Source: Collinsella sp944321445
Lineage (GTDB): Bacteria > Actinomycetota > Coriobacteriia > Coriobacteriales > Coriobacteriaceae
NCBI RefSeq assembly: GCF_030371825.1
Contig: NZ_JAUDDM010000015.1
Length of the DNA stretch: 44,076 nt
Reading direction: 5' to 3' (one strand)
The notes under the pieces are model-generated. The model searched no databases, was not told the DNA's origin, and saw only the letters and a list, made by a program, of their open reading frames with translations. Positions 24,515 through 32,897 of the stretch are shown piece by piece; position 1 is the stretch's first letter; each line of letters opens with the position of its first letter. The position numbers were made by a program, and so were the translations under genes.

Positions 24515-25432
24515 ATGGACATTCGACAAATTAGATACTTCGTGTACGCCGTCGAGGGCACCTCGCTGTCCGCTGCGGCAAAGCGTCAATACGTGACGGT
24601 ACAGGCGGTATCGAAGGCCATCTCGGAGCTCGAAAGCGAGCTCGGATCGCGTCTGCTCATCCGTGGCAACCACGGCGTGCAACCCACGGCCATCGGCCTG
24701 GCGTTCTACGAGCGTGCGCGCAAGATGCTCGAAAGCTTCAATGAGCTGGAAGACTTCACCAAGAGCTTCCCTGTTGCCAAAGACAGTGGGCGCATGATCA
24801 TCGCGCTGTGCTCCCCCGCTTTCGCCAATGCCGAGCAGTTCATGACGACGCTGTCGAAATACATCGGCGCGCGTCTGGGCATTAAACTCGACATCATCAT
24901 TACTCCCGGCAAGATCGCCATTGACGCGCTCATGGCGGGCGATATCGACGCCGCATGCACCATCGGCGAGTACACGAGCCCGGACACCGACGGCGTCACC
25001 ATCGGCAGCCTGCCCACCGGCATCGCTCTGGCAAAGTCGCACCCGCTTGCGCACCAGCAGTCTGTAACGCTGGCCGACCTGCGCCCCTACCCCGTCACGT
25101 GGTCGGAGACCTACGATCTGTTCAACCGCTCCATCCAGGCGGTCTACCGCGAGCGCGGCCTGAAGTCGCCCAAGTGCATGACGAACCCGAACACCTTCGA
25201 CGAGCAGGAGTTCTTCCTCGACCGCAACGGATACGCCTTCGCGGCGTTCCTGCCGTTCTCGCAGATCACGCAGCCCTTCCTCAAGCTGCTGCCCATCGAT
25301 CCGCGCGAGGCGGTGAACATCCCCCTGTGCGTCATCACGCCCAAGACGCGCAAGACCGATGCCTACCTCGCCTTCGAGCGCTCCATCGAGTCGATTTTCC
25401 GCTCCGGAAAGCTCATTCCGAACATGCCTTAA
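24515..25432 (+). CDS. LysR-family transcriptional regulator
   Basis: A 305-aa regulator. The N-terminal winged HTH is at 1-60 (MDIRQIRYFVYAVEGTSLS then AAKRQYVTVQAVSKAISELE) and the periplasmic-binding-protein-like effector domain spans about 90-295. An in-frame stop at 24500 leaves ATG 24515 as the only plausible start, yet no Shine-Dalgarno lies within 20 nt; GGAGGG at 24486-24491 is too far. Translation may use a very short leader or a structured one. It converges with glnK across a shared terminator. The target is unknown; such proteins often control a divergent neighbour, here the ZIP gene (inference). Confidence 0.93.
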   Translation: MDIRQIRYFVYAVEGTSLSAAAKRQYVTVQAVSKAISELESELGSRLLIRGNHGVQPTAIGLAFYERARKMLESFNELEDFTKSFPVAKDSGRMIIALCSPAFANAEQFMTTLSKYIGARLGIKLDIIITPGKIAIDALMAGDIDAACTIGEYTSPDTDGVTIGSLPTGIALAKSHPLAHQQSVTLADLRPYPVTWSETYDLFNRSIQAVYRERGLKSPKCMTNPNTFDEQEFFLDRNGYAFAAFLPFSQITQPFLKLLPIDPREAVNIPLCVITPKTRKTDAYLAFERSIESIFRSGKLIPNMP

Positions 25433-25468
25433 GCGCTCGCCGCAACGCGCGGTCAGCGATTGCACGCA

Positions 25469-25507
25469 AAGCGCCCTTGCCACCTCAAAGCGGCAAGGGC
25501 GCTTTTC
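25469..25507 (+). terminator. terminator after the LysR gene
   Basis: GCGCCCTTGCC (25471-25481) pairs with GGCAAGGGCGC (25492-25502) around a 10-base loop, followed by TTTTC. Confidence 0.88.
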
Positions 25508-25555
25508 TCTATGAACAGCCTGATGACTGAATGGCGTCGGTGCGAGAAAACCACG

Positions 25556-25894
25556 CTACACGGCCTCAACGCCGCGCTCGCCGGTACGGATGCGCACAAC
25601 CTCCTCGACCGGTGCGACGAAGATCTTGCCGTCGCCCACCTCGCCGGTGCGTGCCGCCGCACAGATGGCCTCAATCACACGGTCCGCCTGGGCGTCTGCA
25701 ACCACAAGGTCGAATTGCACCTTGGGAATGGTGTTGAGCAGCACCTCGGTGCCACGTACGTACTCTTTCCATCCGTGCTGATTGCCGCAGCCCTGCACCT
25801 GAACGATGGTCATGCCGCGCACATCGATGGCGAACAGAGCGTCCTTGAGCGCCTCGAGCTTCTCGGCGCGCACGATGGCGGTGATTCGCTTCAT
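25556..25894 (-). CDS. glnK: PII nitrogen-regulatory protein
   Basis: A 112-aa PII trimer subunit that binds ATP/ADP and 2-oxoglutarate and usually plugs the AmtB ammonium channel. The start MKRITAIVRAEKLE, T-loop GCGNQHGWKEYVRGTEV and B-loop TGEVGDGKIFV are typical and numbering is gap-free against enteric GlnB. Position 51, the Tyr that is uridylylated or adenylylated in many PII proteins, is Val, and position 46 is also Val. Control by covalent modification at Tyr51 is therefore impossible here, and ligand binding alone probably governs it. AAAGGAG lies 7 nt before ATG 25894; a TTG two codons upstream is less likely. It is the last gene of the amtB unit. Confidence 0.95.
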   Translation of the reverse strand: MKRITAIVRAEKLEALKDALFAIDVRGMTIVQVQGCGNQHGWKEYVRGTEVLLNTIPKVQFDLVVADAQADRVIEAICAAARTGEVGDGKIFVAPVEEVVRIRTGERGVEAV

Positions 25895-25907
25895 AGACAA
25901 GCTCCTT

Positions 25908-26135
25908 TCATGAGTGAACCGCTGATGCAGGTTCGTCGAACAGACCGTGTGCCAGAAGCATCATGCTGCTCAGATAGGCCGGAATGGTCGATACGCCATC
26001 CGCTCCCGCCGCAGCACGGGATGCGATGCGCCCCCGCTGTCCATCGGACGTCACCGCGGGCTCCGGCATCACATGCTCCGCAACCTGCGTGCCATCGCTC
26101 ATCACATGCACCAAATTCATCACACCCATCTTCAT
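25908..26135 (-). CDS. unrecognised 75-aa ORF between amtB and glnK
   Basis: ATG (26133-26135) overlaps the amtB TGA by one base (TGATG), a classic re-initiation junction. Its own TGA (25908-25910) runs directly into the AAAGGAG that serves glnK, so the three reading frames tile the transcript without waste. The 75-aa product (MKMGVMNLVHVMSDG...) has no signal peptide or clear membrane segment, with a mildly hydrophobic patch IPAYLSSMMLLAHG near the C-terminus. I do not recognise it. It lacks its own SD, so expression depends on coupling. It could be a small partner of AmtB or GlnK, or only a translated spacer. Confidence 0.5.
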   Translation of the reverse strand: MKMGVMNLVHVMSDGTQVAEHVMPEPAVTSDGQRGRIASRAAAGADGVSTIPAYLSSMMLLAHGLFDEPASAVHS

Positions 26136-27409
26136 CAGTCCAATCCGCTAAAGGCGGGATACGCGCTCTCGCCGTGTTCGGACACATCGAGACCAAGCGC
26201 CTCGTCGCTCTCGTCGACGCGCACCTTCCCGCCCAGAATCGCATGGACCACCGCAGCGATCACGAGGTCGAGCACAATCACGATCGCAAGCGTCACCACG
26301 ATGCCCACAACCTGGTCGATAAGCAGCGCAACATCGCCGGTGTACAGCAAACCGCCGTGCTCGGTCCAGGAAAGCTCGGGCACGCAGAAGATGCCCGTGA
26401 GCACGCCGCCCAAAATGCCGCCGATACCGTGACAACCGAAAGCGTCAAGTGCGTCATCGTAGCCAAAGCGGCTCTTGAGGTGCGAGATGGCGAAGTAGCA
26501 CACCGGTGACACGATCGCGCCCATGACGAGCGCCGCCCAGGGCTCGACGAAGCCGGCACCCGGCGTGATGGCGACGAGGCCCGCAACCAAACCGGTGCTT
26601 GCACCCACAAGCGTGGGCTTTCCCGTGAGCAGGCATTCGACTGCCATCCACGACAGCAGACCCGCAGCGCTTGCGGTCACGGTATTGAGAACGGCAAGCG
26701 CGGCGATGCCATCGGCCGCGAACGCCGAGCCACCGTTGAAGCCAAACCATCCGAACCACAATAGGCCCGCGCCCAGGGCGACAAACGGCACGTTATGCGG
26801 ACGGTAGCTCATAACACCGTATCCGCGACGCCCGCCCGCAATAACGCATAGGATGAGCCCGGTAACGCCCGAGGAGATGTGGACCACGTCGCCGCCCGCG
26901 AAGTCGAGCGCGCCGATGACATCGCCGATGAGCGAGCCCTCGCCGCCCCACACCATGTGCGCCAGCGGCGCATAGACCACGAGCACCCAAATGCCCATGA
27001 ACAGGGCCATGAAGCTGAAACGCACGCGCCCTGCCAGCGATCCGGTGACGATTGCGGACGTGATCATGGCAAAAGCCATTTGGAACGCGATGTCGACCAC
27101 AGACGGGTACGCGGCGTCGGCCGGGGGATTTGCCAGCTCAGCCTGGAGTTGCGCCACCGTGGGCAGCGCGAGCAGCTGGTCGAAACCTCCTAAGAACGAA
27201 TAGGAGCCGTCGCCTCCGTATGCGAGCGACCATCCCGCCACGATCCACAGAACTCCGACGATACCGATAATGCCGAAGCACATGAGCATGGTGTTCACCA
27301 CGTTCTTGCGCCGTGCCAGGCCGCCATAGAAAAAAGCAAGACCCGGCGTCATGAGGAATACGAGCATGGTGCAGACGAGCATGAATGCCACAGAGCCGCT
27401 ATCGAACAT
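26135..27409 (-). CDS. amtB: ammonium transporter (Amt family)
   Basis: A 424-aa trimeric membrane channel for ammonium/ammonia. It begins with a membrane segment and the AFFYGGLARRKN motif, and carries the pore twin histidines His177 (GGDVVHISSG) and His327 (AFGCHGIGGILGG). A hydrophilic C-terminal tail of about 30 residues (GGKVRVDESDE onward) is where PII normally docks. A consensus AAAGGAGGG lies 4-5 nt before ATG 27409; the much longer open frame upstream is a GC-rich artefact. A palindrome TGTTCG-N3-CGAACA lies in the leader. It forms an operon with the 75-aa ORF and glnK. Confidence 0.96.
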   Translation of the reverse strand: MFDSGSVAFMLVCTMLVFLMTPGLAFFYGGLARRKNVVNTMLMCFGIIGIVGVLWIVAGWSLAYGGDGSYSFLGGFDQLLALPTVAQLQAELANPPADAAYPSVVDIAFQMAFAMITSAIVTGSLAGRVRFSFMALFMGIWVLVVYAPLAHMVWGGEGSLIGDVIGALDFAGGDVVHISSGVTGLILCVIAGGRRGYGVMSYRPHNVPFVALGAGLLWFGWFGFNGGSAFAADGIAALAVLNTVTASAAGLLSWMAVECLLTGKPTLVGASTGLVAGLVAITPGAGFVEPWAALVMGAIVSPVCYFAISHLKSRFGYDDALDAFGCHGIGGILGGVLTGIFCVPELSWTEHGGLLYTGDVALLIDQVVGIVVTLAIVIVLDLVIAAVVHAILGGKVRVDESDEALGLDVSEHGESAYPAFSGLD

Positions 27410-27420
27410 GCGCCCTCCTT

Positions 27421-27435
27421 TGTTCGCATCGAACA
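27421..27435. promoter_or_regulatory. palindrome in the amtB leader
   Basis: TGTTCG-CAT-CGAACA is a perfect 6-bp dyad with a 3-bp spacer, 12-26 nt upstream of the amtB start and next to its SD. It may be a repressor site; no regulator is assigned. Confidence 0.4.
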
Positions 27436-27764
27436 GAACGCGGCCATCATGGCACCCGCTCCGAACGCACCGAATGGCAACCGACGAGATATTCGAGATG
27501 CAAACGGGCGGAAGCACGCCGGACGCGCGCTCGAAACCTGCACGAAAAACCCGAAACGCTCCGGCAACACGAAGCCACATCGAACAATCCCCTGCCGCTG
27601 CCACCCAGACCGCGCGCGCAAGCGGCGACACAGCGTTTGCCGACAAGAACGCAACCCTCGCACACCCGACACACATCGAGCGTTGATTTGTGAGATAGTG
27701 GGTAGACTGATGCGGCGACGCGAAGGGCGGCGCGCACGATCTACAGGGGGAGGGGTCGCAGAGC
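27436..27764. other. divergent intergenic region between amtB and the DXS-like gene
   Basis: No gene is convincing here; the open frames are low-complexity and Arg-rich in all directions. Promoters for both genes must lie here. A TTGATT (about 27682) and TAGACT (about 27702) upstream of the DXS-like gene are only 14 bp apart, so I do not call them. Confidence 0.4.
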
Positions 27765-29534
27765 ATGTATCTGTCGGACATTGCGTCACCGAGCGATGTC
27801 AAAGCGCTCGACCTGCATGAACTCCCCGTTTTGTGCCAAGAGCTGCGCGAAGCCCTCATCGAGAGCTCCGCTGCGGTAGGCGGCCACGTAGGCCCCAACC
27901 TGGGCGTGGTCGAGCTGAGCGTGGCGCTGCATCGCGTGTTCGACTCGCCGCGCGACAAGATCGTCTTCGACGTCTCGCATCAAACGTATGCCCACAAGGC
28001 ACTCACGGGGCGCGCACAGGCGTTTCTCGATCCTGCTCGCTACGCAGATGTGAGCGGTTTTTCGAACCCCCTGGAATCCGAGCATGACCTGTTCGCCATG
28101 GGGCACACCTCCACTTCCATCGGCCTCGCGGCGGGCATGGCGAAGGCGCGCGACCTCGCAGGTGACGACTACGACGTCATCGCGGTCATCGGCGACGGTT
28201 CTTTGTCGGGCGGCTTGGCATTCGAGAGCCTCGATAGCGCGGCTGCCGGCGGCAACGGCTTCATCATCGTCGTGAACGACAACGACCAGTCCATCGCCGA
28301 AAACCATGGCGGCCTGTATGCGAACCTCGCTGAGCTCCGTGCGACAGCAGGTCAAGCTTCCTGCAACTTCTTCCGCTCCCTGGGGCTCGATTACCGCTAC
28401 CTCGAAGCGGGCAACGACGTGCTTGCACTCATCGACGCCCTCTCGGAGCTGCGCGGATGCGAGCGACCCGTCGTGCTGCACATCCATACGCGCAAGGGCT
28501 TGGGCTTTGCCCCGGCCGAGCAGGACCCCGAGGCCTGGCACCATGTGGGACCGTTCGACCCCGCCACGGGAGAAAAGCGCGCGAGCGCCGCAACGGGACC
28601 CGACTACGCCGAACTCACGGCAACGCACCTGTTGCCGCGTATGCAGTGCGATCGCAGCATCGTGGCCATCACCGCGGCGACCCCCTACATCATGGGGTTC
28701 ACGCCCGAGCGCCGTGCGAGCGCCGGCGAACAGTTCGTTGACGTCGGCATCGCCGAGGAGCATGCGGTCACATACGCGTCGGCCCTCGCCGTCGCGGGCG
28801 CCAAACCCGTCCTGGGCGTTTACGGCACCTTTTTGCAGCGCGCCTACGACGAGCTGTGGCACGACCTGTGCCTGAACAACGCGCCAGCCACCATTTTGGT
28901 ATACGGTTCATCGATCTTTGGCACCACCGACCAAACGCACCTGGGGTACTTCGACATCTCGATGCTGGGCAACATGCCTGGCCTGCGCTACCTCGCGCCC
29001 ACGAGCGAAAAGGAATTCCTCGCCATGCTCGACTGGTCGCTGGACCAACGCACCTGCCCCGTGGCGATCCGCGTGCCGGTGCTGGGCGACCCGACATCCT
29101 GCGAGCTCACCGTTGACGAATCCTACGGTGTGCCCTCCTACCAGGTTGCGCGCACGGGCTCCGACGTCGCCATCTTTGCCCTGGGCGACTTCTTTGCGCT
29201 GGGCGAGCGCCTGGCCGACGAACTTGCGCGCACGGCAAACATCCATGCGACGCTCGTGAACCCGCGCTTCGTCACGGAGCTGGATCGCGACTTCCTCACG
29301 AACATCGCACGCACGCACCGCCTGGTCGTCACCATCGAAGACGGCGTGCTCGAAGGCGGCTGGGGCGAAAAGGTCGCCCGCTTCCTGGGGCCGCTAGGCG
29401 CCCGCGTCCGCTGCCATGGCGTGCACGTGGGGTTCCCGGACCGCTACGACCCGCGCGAGCTGCTGGCAGAAAACGGCATGACCGTCGATGCGATGGCCGA
29501 GGATACCATGCGGCTTCTGGAGGAAATCCAGTAG
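27765..29534 (+). CDS. divergent 1-deoxy-D-xylulose-5-phosphate synthase-like, thiamine-diphosphate enzyme
   Basis: A 589-aa TPP enzyme with DXS architecture: SHQTYAHKALTGR (active-site His), Mg/TPP motif IGDGSLSGG...NDN, pyrimidine-domain IAEEHAVTYA and a C-terminal transketolase domain. It is somewhat shorter than usual DXS (about 620-640 aa). In the segment that is DRAGIVGADGQTH in E. coli, this protein reads YGSSIFGTTDQTH: Arg420 becomes Gly and Asp427 becomes Thr, while His431 is kept. Arg478 is kept (VAIRVP). Since these positions hold the glyceraldehyde-3-phosphate and reaction intermediate, substrate use may differ from true DXS. GGGGAGGGG lies about 9 nt before ATG 27765. Confidence 0.85.
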   Translation: MYLSDIASPSDVKALDLHELPVLCQELREALIESSAAVGGHVGPNLGVVELSVALHRVFDSPRDKIVFDVSHQTYAHKALTGRAQAFLDPARYADVSGFSNPLESEHDLFAMGHTSTSIGLAAGMAKARDLAGDDYDVIAVIGDGSLSGGLAFESLDSAAAGGNGFIIVVNDNDQSIAENHGGLYANLAELRATAGQASCNFFRSLGLDYRYLEAGNDVLALIDALSELRGCERPVVLHIHTRKGLGFAPAEQDPEAWHHVGPFDPATGEKRASAATGPDYAELTATHLLPRMQCDRSIVAITAATPYIMGFTPERRASAGEQFVDVGIAEEHAVTYASALAVAGAKPVLGVYGTFLQRAYDELWHDLCLNNAPATILVYGSSIFGTTDQTHLGYFDISMLGNMPGLRYLAPTSEKEFLAMLDWSLDQRTCPVAIRVPVLGDPTSCELTVDESYGVPSYQVARTGSDVAIFALGDFFALGERLADELARTANIHATLVNPRFVTELDRDFLTNIARTHRLVVTIEDGVLEGGWGEKVARFLGPLGARVRCHGVHVGFPDRYDPRELLAENGMTVDAMAEDTMRLLEEIQ

Positions 29535-29665
29535 CACCCGAACGCCGTCCACCAGCGCGCGAAGATACAGCTTTTGAACAGATGATGGGTACCCAGACCA
29601 TGGGGGCGTCGATTCCGTCGCGATATACTGAGGCGAACTAGCATTTCGTTGCGAACGGAGTTCCC

Positions 29666-30601
29666 ATGAACGTCCTGGTTCTTCTTCCCCTCACCGAAGC
29701 CCAACGCGTCACGCTCGAGGCGGGCGCGCCCGACGCCACCTACACCTATGCCACCCATGTGGGCGTCACCGACGAGCAGGTCGCCGCCGCCGACGTCATC
29801 GTGGGAAACCTCGCCCCCAGCCGTCTGGGCATCGCGCGCAACCTGCGCCTGCTGCAGCTCAACTCCGCAGGCTACGACAAGTACCTGGCGCCGGGCATCG
29901 TGCCTGCGGGCGCTGCGCTCACCTGCGCGGTCGGCGCTTACGGACAGGCGGTATCGGAGCATATGTTCGCCATGATCTTGGCCATGATGAAGCACCTGGA
30001 TGGCTACCGTGACGACGAGCGCTCGCACCTGTGGACCGACCGCGGGCAGGTCACCACGTTTGTGGGAGCGCAGGTGCTCGTGCTGGGCGCGGGCGACATC
30101 GGCTCGCACTTCGCCCAGCTCGCAAGTGCTTTCGGCGCGCACGTCACCGGCGTGCGCCGCCATGTGGGCGAGGTTCCCGCCGGCTTTGACGCCATGCGCA
30201 CCATGGACGCCTTGCCCGATCTGCTTCCCACAGCCGATGTGGTGGCTGCCTTCCTGCCCAGCACGGATGCGACGCGCGGGCTTGCCGATGCGGAGTTCTT
30301 TGCTTCCTGCAAGCCGGGCGCATACTTCGCCAACGGCGGCCGCGGAGACTTCGTGGTGCAGCCCGACCTCATCGCCGCGCTGGAATCTGGCCAGCTTGCG
30401 GGTGCCGCGCTTGACGTGACGACCCCGGAACCCCTGCCGGCAGACGATCCGCTGTGGGATGCGCCGAACATTTTCATCACCCCGCACGTCGCCGGACAGT
30501 TCCACCTCCCCACGGTCCCCACCAACATCGCCGCGATCACGGCGGAGAACCTGGCGCACCTTGAGGCTGGCGAGCCGCTGCGCAACCGCGTGGAGCTGTA
30601 G
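29666..30601 (+). CDS. D-2-hydroxyacid dehydrogenase, NAD(P)-dependent
   Basis: A 311-aa oxidoreductase that would reduce a 2-oxo acid to a D-2-hydroxy acid or run the reverse. The Rossmann motif GAGDIG is at 141-146, and the catalytic triad Arg226 (NGGRGDF), Glu255 (TPEPL) and His274 (TPHVAG) is intact. Two Arg after the second strand (VRRH, 164-165) point to NADPH rather than NADH, as in glyoxylate/hydroxypyruvate reductases (inference). CGGAG lies 5 nt before ATG 29666. A -10-like TATACT is at 29624-29629 without a good -35. A strong terminator follows. It could supply 2-hydroxy acids to the CoA-dehydratase chemistry suggested by the activase, but nothing links them physically. Confidence 0.93.
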   Translation: MNVLVLLPLTEAQRVTLEAGAPDATYTYATHVGVTDEQVAAADVIVGNLAPSRLGIARNLRLLQLNSAGYDKYLAPGIVPAGAALTCAVGAYGQAVSEHMFAMILAMMKHLDGYRDDERSHLWTDRGQVTTFVGAQVLVLGAGDIGSHFAQLASAFGAHVTGVRRHVGEVPAGFDAMRTMDALPDLLPTADVVAAFLPSTDATRGLADAEFFASCKPGAYFANGGRGDFVVQPDLIAALESGQLAGAALDVTTPEPLPADDPLWDAPNIFITPHVAGQFHLPTVPTNIAAITAENLAHLEAGEPLRNRVEL

Positions 30602-30641
30602 GGCGCGCGTTATCTGTTGTCACCTCGAACACGCTTGCTCG

Positions 30642-30682
30642 AAGCCCCTTCCAGATTCCGCGGATTCTGGAAGGGGCTTTTT
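30642..30682 (+). terminator. terminator after the D-2-hydroxyacid dehydrogenase gene
   Basis: A 14-bp perfect stem AAGCCCCTTCCAGA / TCTGGAAGGGGCTT (30642-30655, 30666-30679) is followed by a T5 tract. The loop is itself nearly palindromic (TCCGCGGA). Confidence 0.92.
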
Positions 30683-30713
30683 GCGTTTTCCCAGATAAAC
30701 GTGTTTACCACCT

Positions 30714-30735
30714 CACAGATTCCGCGGAATCTGTG
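30714..30735. repeat. 22-bp perfect palindrome upstream of the flavoprotein gene
   Basis: CACAGATTCC-GCGGAATCTGTG has no spacer. Its core CAGATTCCGCGGA is shared with the preceding terminator loop (30651-30664), so it may be a duplicated terminator fragment or an operator. It ends 64 bp before the next start codon. Confidence 0.75.
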
Positions 30736-30799
30736 CGAGGGACGAGGCCCATGCGGGGTATAAGCACAGACGTCAACGATTCAAAGGGAGGAATGCATC

Positions 30800-31435
30800 G
30801 TGAAGGTCATGCTCGTGAACGGAAGCCCGCACAAAGCCGGCTGCACCAATCGCGCGCTCGAAGAGGTCGCGCGCACGCTTGAGGAAAACGGCGTCGAGGC
30901 CGAGATTTTTTGGATCGGCCCCAAGCCCGTGGGAGGCTGCGTCGCCTGTGGAGGATGCGGCACCAAGGGCGCCTGCGTGTTCGATGATGCCGTGAACGAA
31001 TTCCGCGCGAAGGCCGCCGAGGCCGACGGCTTCATCTTCGGCGCGCCGGTCCACTACGCGCACGCTGCCGGGTCGCTGCTCGCCTTCATGGACCGCCTGT
31101 TCTACTCCAACGGTCGCGCCGGCCAGCCGAACGTCTTCCGCTTCAAGCCGGCAGCTGCCGTCACCTCCGCCCGCCGCGGCGGCACCACGGCCGCGCTCGA
31201 TGACATCCAGAAGTTCTTCACCATCTCGCAGATGCCCATCGTAAGCTCGCGGTACTGGAACAACGTCCACGGCAACACCGCCGAGCAGGTCGAGCAGGAC
31301 GCCGAGGGCCTGTGGACCATGCGCCAGCTGGGCCGCAACATGGCCTGGATGCTCAAGTGCCTCGAGGCGGGCCGCGCAGCCGGCATCGAGCTACCCGAGC
31401 AGGAAGCCGGTTCTCAGACCAACTTCATTCGCTAA
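30800..31435 (+). CDS. NADPH-dependent FMN reductase-fold iron-sulfur flavoprotein
   Basis: A 211-aa flavodoxin-like protein. GSPHKAGCTN (8-17) is the FMN phosphate loop. A cysteine cluster Cys47-x2-Cys50-x2-Cys53-x5-Cys59 (GCVACGGCGTKGAC) follows, as in iron-sulfur flavoproteins of anaerobes, and GAPVHYAHAAG contacts the flavin. It would shuttle electrons between reduced carriers and small oxidants; the partner is unknown. Start is GTG 30800 with GGGAGGA 6-7 nt upstream. It is likely monocistronic, lying between two strong terminators. Confidence 0.9.
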   Translation: MKVMLVNGSPHKAGCTNRALEEVARTLEENGVEAEIFWIGPKPVGGCVACGGCGTKGACVFDDAVNEFRAKAAEADGFIFGAPVHYAHAAGSLLAFMDRLFYSNGRAGQPNVFRFKPAAAVTSARRGGTTAALDDIQKFFTISQMPIVSSRYWNNVHGNTAEQVEQDAEGLWTMRQLGRNMAWMLKCLEAGRAAGIELPEQEAGSQTNFIR

Positions 31436-31439
31436 CGGC

Positions 31440-31471
31440 AACGCCCCTGTGCACATGAGCACAGGGGCGTT
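31440..31471. terminator. bidirectional hairpin between convergent genes
   Basis: The 13-bp stem AACGCCCCTGTGC / GCACAGGGGCGTT has a 6-base loop. There is no strong T tract on either side, but its position between two stop codons supports a terminator role for both genes. Confidence 0.7.
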
Positions 31472-31478
31472 CATGTGC

Positions 31479-32813
31479 TTACCAGGTTGCGGCGTCTGCC
31501 CCGTCGATGCGCAGATCGACCGCGTAGAACGCCTGCAGGGCGTCGATGGCCAGCTGCACGTCGCGCGCACCGGCCGTCTCGTAGCTCGAGTGCATGGCGA
31601 GCTGTGCGCAGCCCACATCAACCGCGTGCACCGACACCTGGGTGTTGGAGATGTTGCCAAGCGTCGAGCCGCCCGCCATGTCGCTGCGGTTGGCAAACGT
31701 CTGGTGCGGAACGTGCGCGTCGTCCAGAATCCCCGCGAACACCGCGCGGCTGAACGCGTCGGTGCAGTAGTGCTGGTTCGCCGCCTCCTTGATGACGATA
31801 CCGCCGTTGAGGCGCGGGGCATTCGCCGCGTCGGCCTTTTCGGGATGATTGGGATGGACGGCGTGCGCGTTGTCGCAGCTCACGAGCATAGAAGCCGCGA
31901 GCGCCCGCAGCAGGTCCTCGTCCGTGCCGCCCAGCGCGGCGTTGATGCGCGCAAGCGTGTCGGCGAGCAGCGTGGAGGCGGCACCCTGTTTGGTTCCCGA
32001 CCCGACTTCCTCGTTATCGAAGCACGCGAGCACGGTCACGGCACCCTCGTTCGTCGCCGCGCAAAATGCCTGCAAGGATGTATAGGCGCACATGAGGTCA
32101 TCGAGGCGCGGTGCCGAGATGAACTCGTCCGCGGCGCCCCATATGCGCGCCGGCGTGCGGTTCACCAGGAACAGATCGCGCGCCAGAATGTTGGCGGGGT
32201 CGACACCCAGGGCATCGGCAACGAGCGCATCGACGTGCCCGCGTCCCGCCTCGCCCGCCGAAACGAGCGGGCACACGTCTACGCTCCGGCTGGGCGCAAA
32301 CCCCGCATTGACGCTGCGATCCATGTGTATCGCTAGGCTGGGGATGAGCGCGACGTCCTCGTCGAGCGCCACCAAGCGGCTCTCGACGCCCGCCTCGCGG
32401 CGCACCATGACACGACCGGCGAGCGAAAGCGGACGGTCGAACCAGGTGTAGTCGATCATGCCGCCATACGCCTCGACATCCAGGCGCAGGTAGCCGCCCT
32501 CGTCCAGCTCGGAGACGGTCTTCAGCTTAAACGTCGGGGAATCGGCATGGGACGCCGTGAGTTGAAAGCGATAGGCGCCCGCATCGACGCGCTCCCCCAC
32601 GCGCCACGCCACCACGCTCGAGTTGTTGCGCACCGTGTAGCAGCGCGAACCCGGCTCCATGCGCCAGGGCTCGGCCTCGGGCACATAGGTGAACCCGGCG
32701 GCATCCAGCTGCGCGCGAATCTGCGCGATCGTGTGGAACATGCTGGGGCATGCCTCGACAAACGCCGCCAGCCCCTGCGCGGCAGAAGCGTCCGCGCGCT
32801 GCGAATCCAACAT
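31479..32813 (-). CDS. M18-family aminopeptidase (aspartyl aminopeptidase type)
   Basis: A 444-aa cytoplasmic metallopeptidase that removes N-terminal acidic or neutral residues from peptides. Two-metal site residues are visible: His89 and Asp91 (ASHADSP), Asp266 with Glu268/Glu269 (FDNEEVGSGT), Asp315 (SCDNAHAVHPN), and the late GGSTLG motif. Length and motif order match the family. Start at 32813 (MLDSQRADAS), with GGGAGG about 7 nt upstream; the longer open frame crosses the merR promoter and is rejected. It may use peptides brought in by the OPT transporter (inference). Confidence 0.94.
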   Translation of the reverse strand: MLDSQRADASAAQGLAAFVEACPSMFHTIAQIRAQLDAAGFTYVPEAEPWRMEPGSRCYTVRNNSSVVAWRVGERVDAGAYRFQLTASHADSPTFKLKTVSELDEGGYLRLDVEAYGGMIDYTWFDRPLSLAGRVMVRREAGVESRLVALDEDVALIPSLAIHMDRSVNAGFAPSRSVDVCPLVSAGEAGRGHVDALVADALGVDPANILARDLFLVNRTPARIWGAADEFISAPRLDDLMCAYTSLQAFCAATNEGAVTVLACFDNEEVGSGTKQGAASTLLADTLARINAALGGTDEDLLRALAASMLVSCDNAHAVHPNHPEKADAANAPRLNGGIVIKEAANQHYCTDAFSRAVFAGILDDAHVPHQTFANRSDMAGGSTLGNISNTQVSVHAVDVGCAQLAMHSSYETAGARDVQLAIDALQAFYAVDLRIDGADAATW

Positions 32814-32897
32814 CGTGATCCTCCCTTGATCTGTGATCCGGCCAACCAGTCTAGTCCATTCCCGACTGCTTGGGTATGTAGGGTCCGCGCGAAGCCC

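Noticed and set aside
27682..27707. Promoter for the DXS-like gene
   Set aside because: TTGATT and TAGACT are only 14 bp apart, too close for a standard promoter.
27410..27958. N-terminal extension of amtB by about 180 codons
   Set aside because: Amt proteins begin at the first membrane segment, and a consensus AAAGGAGG precedes ATG 27409.
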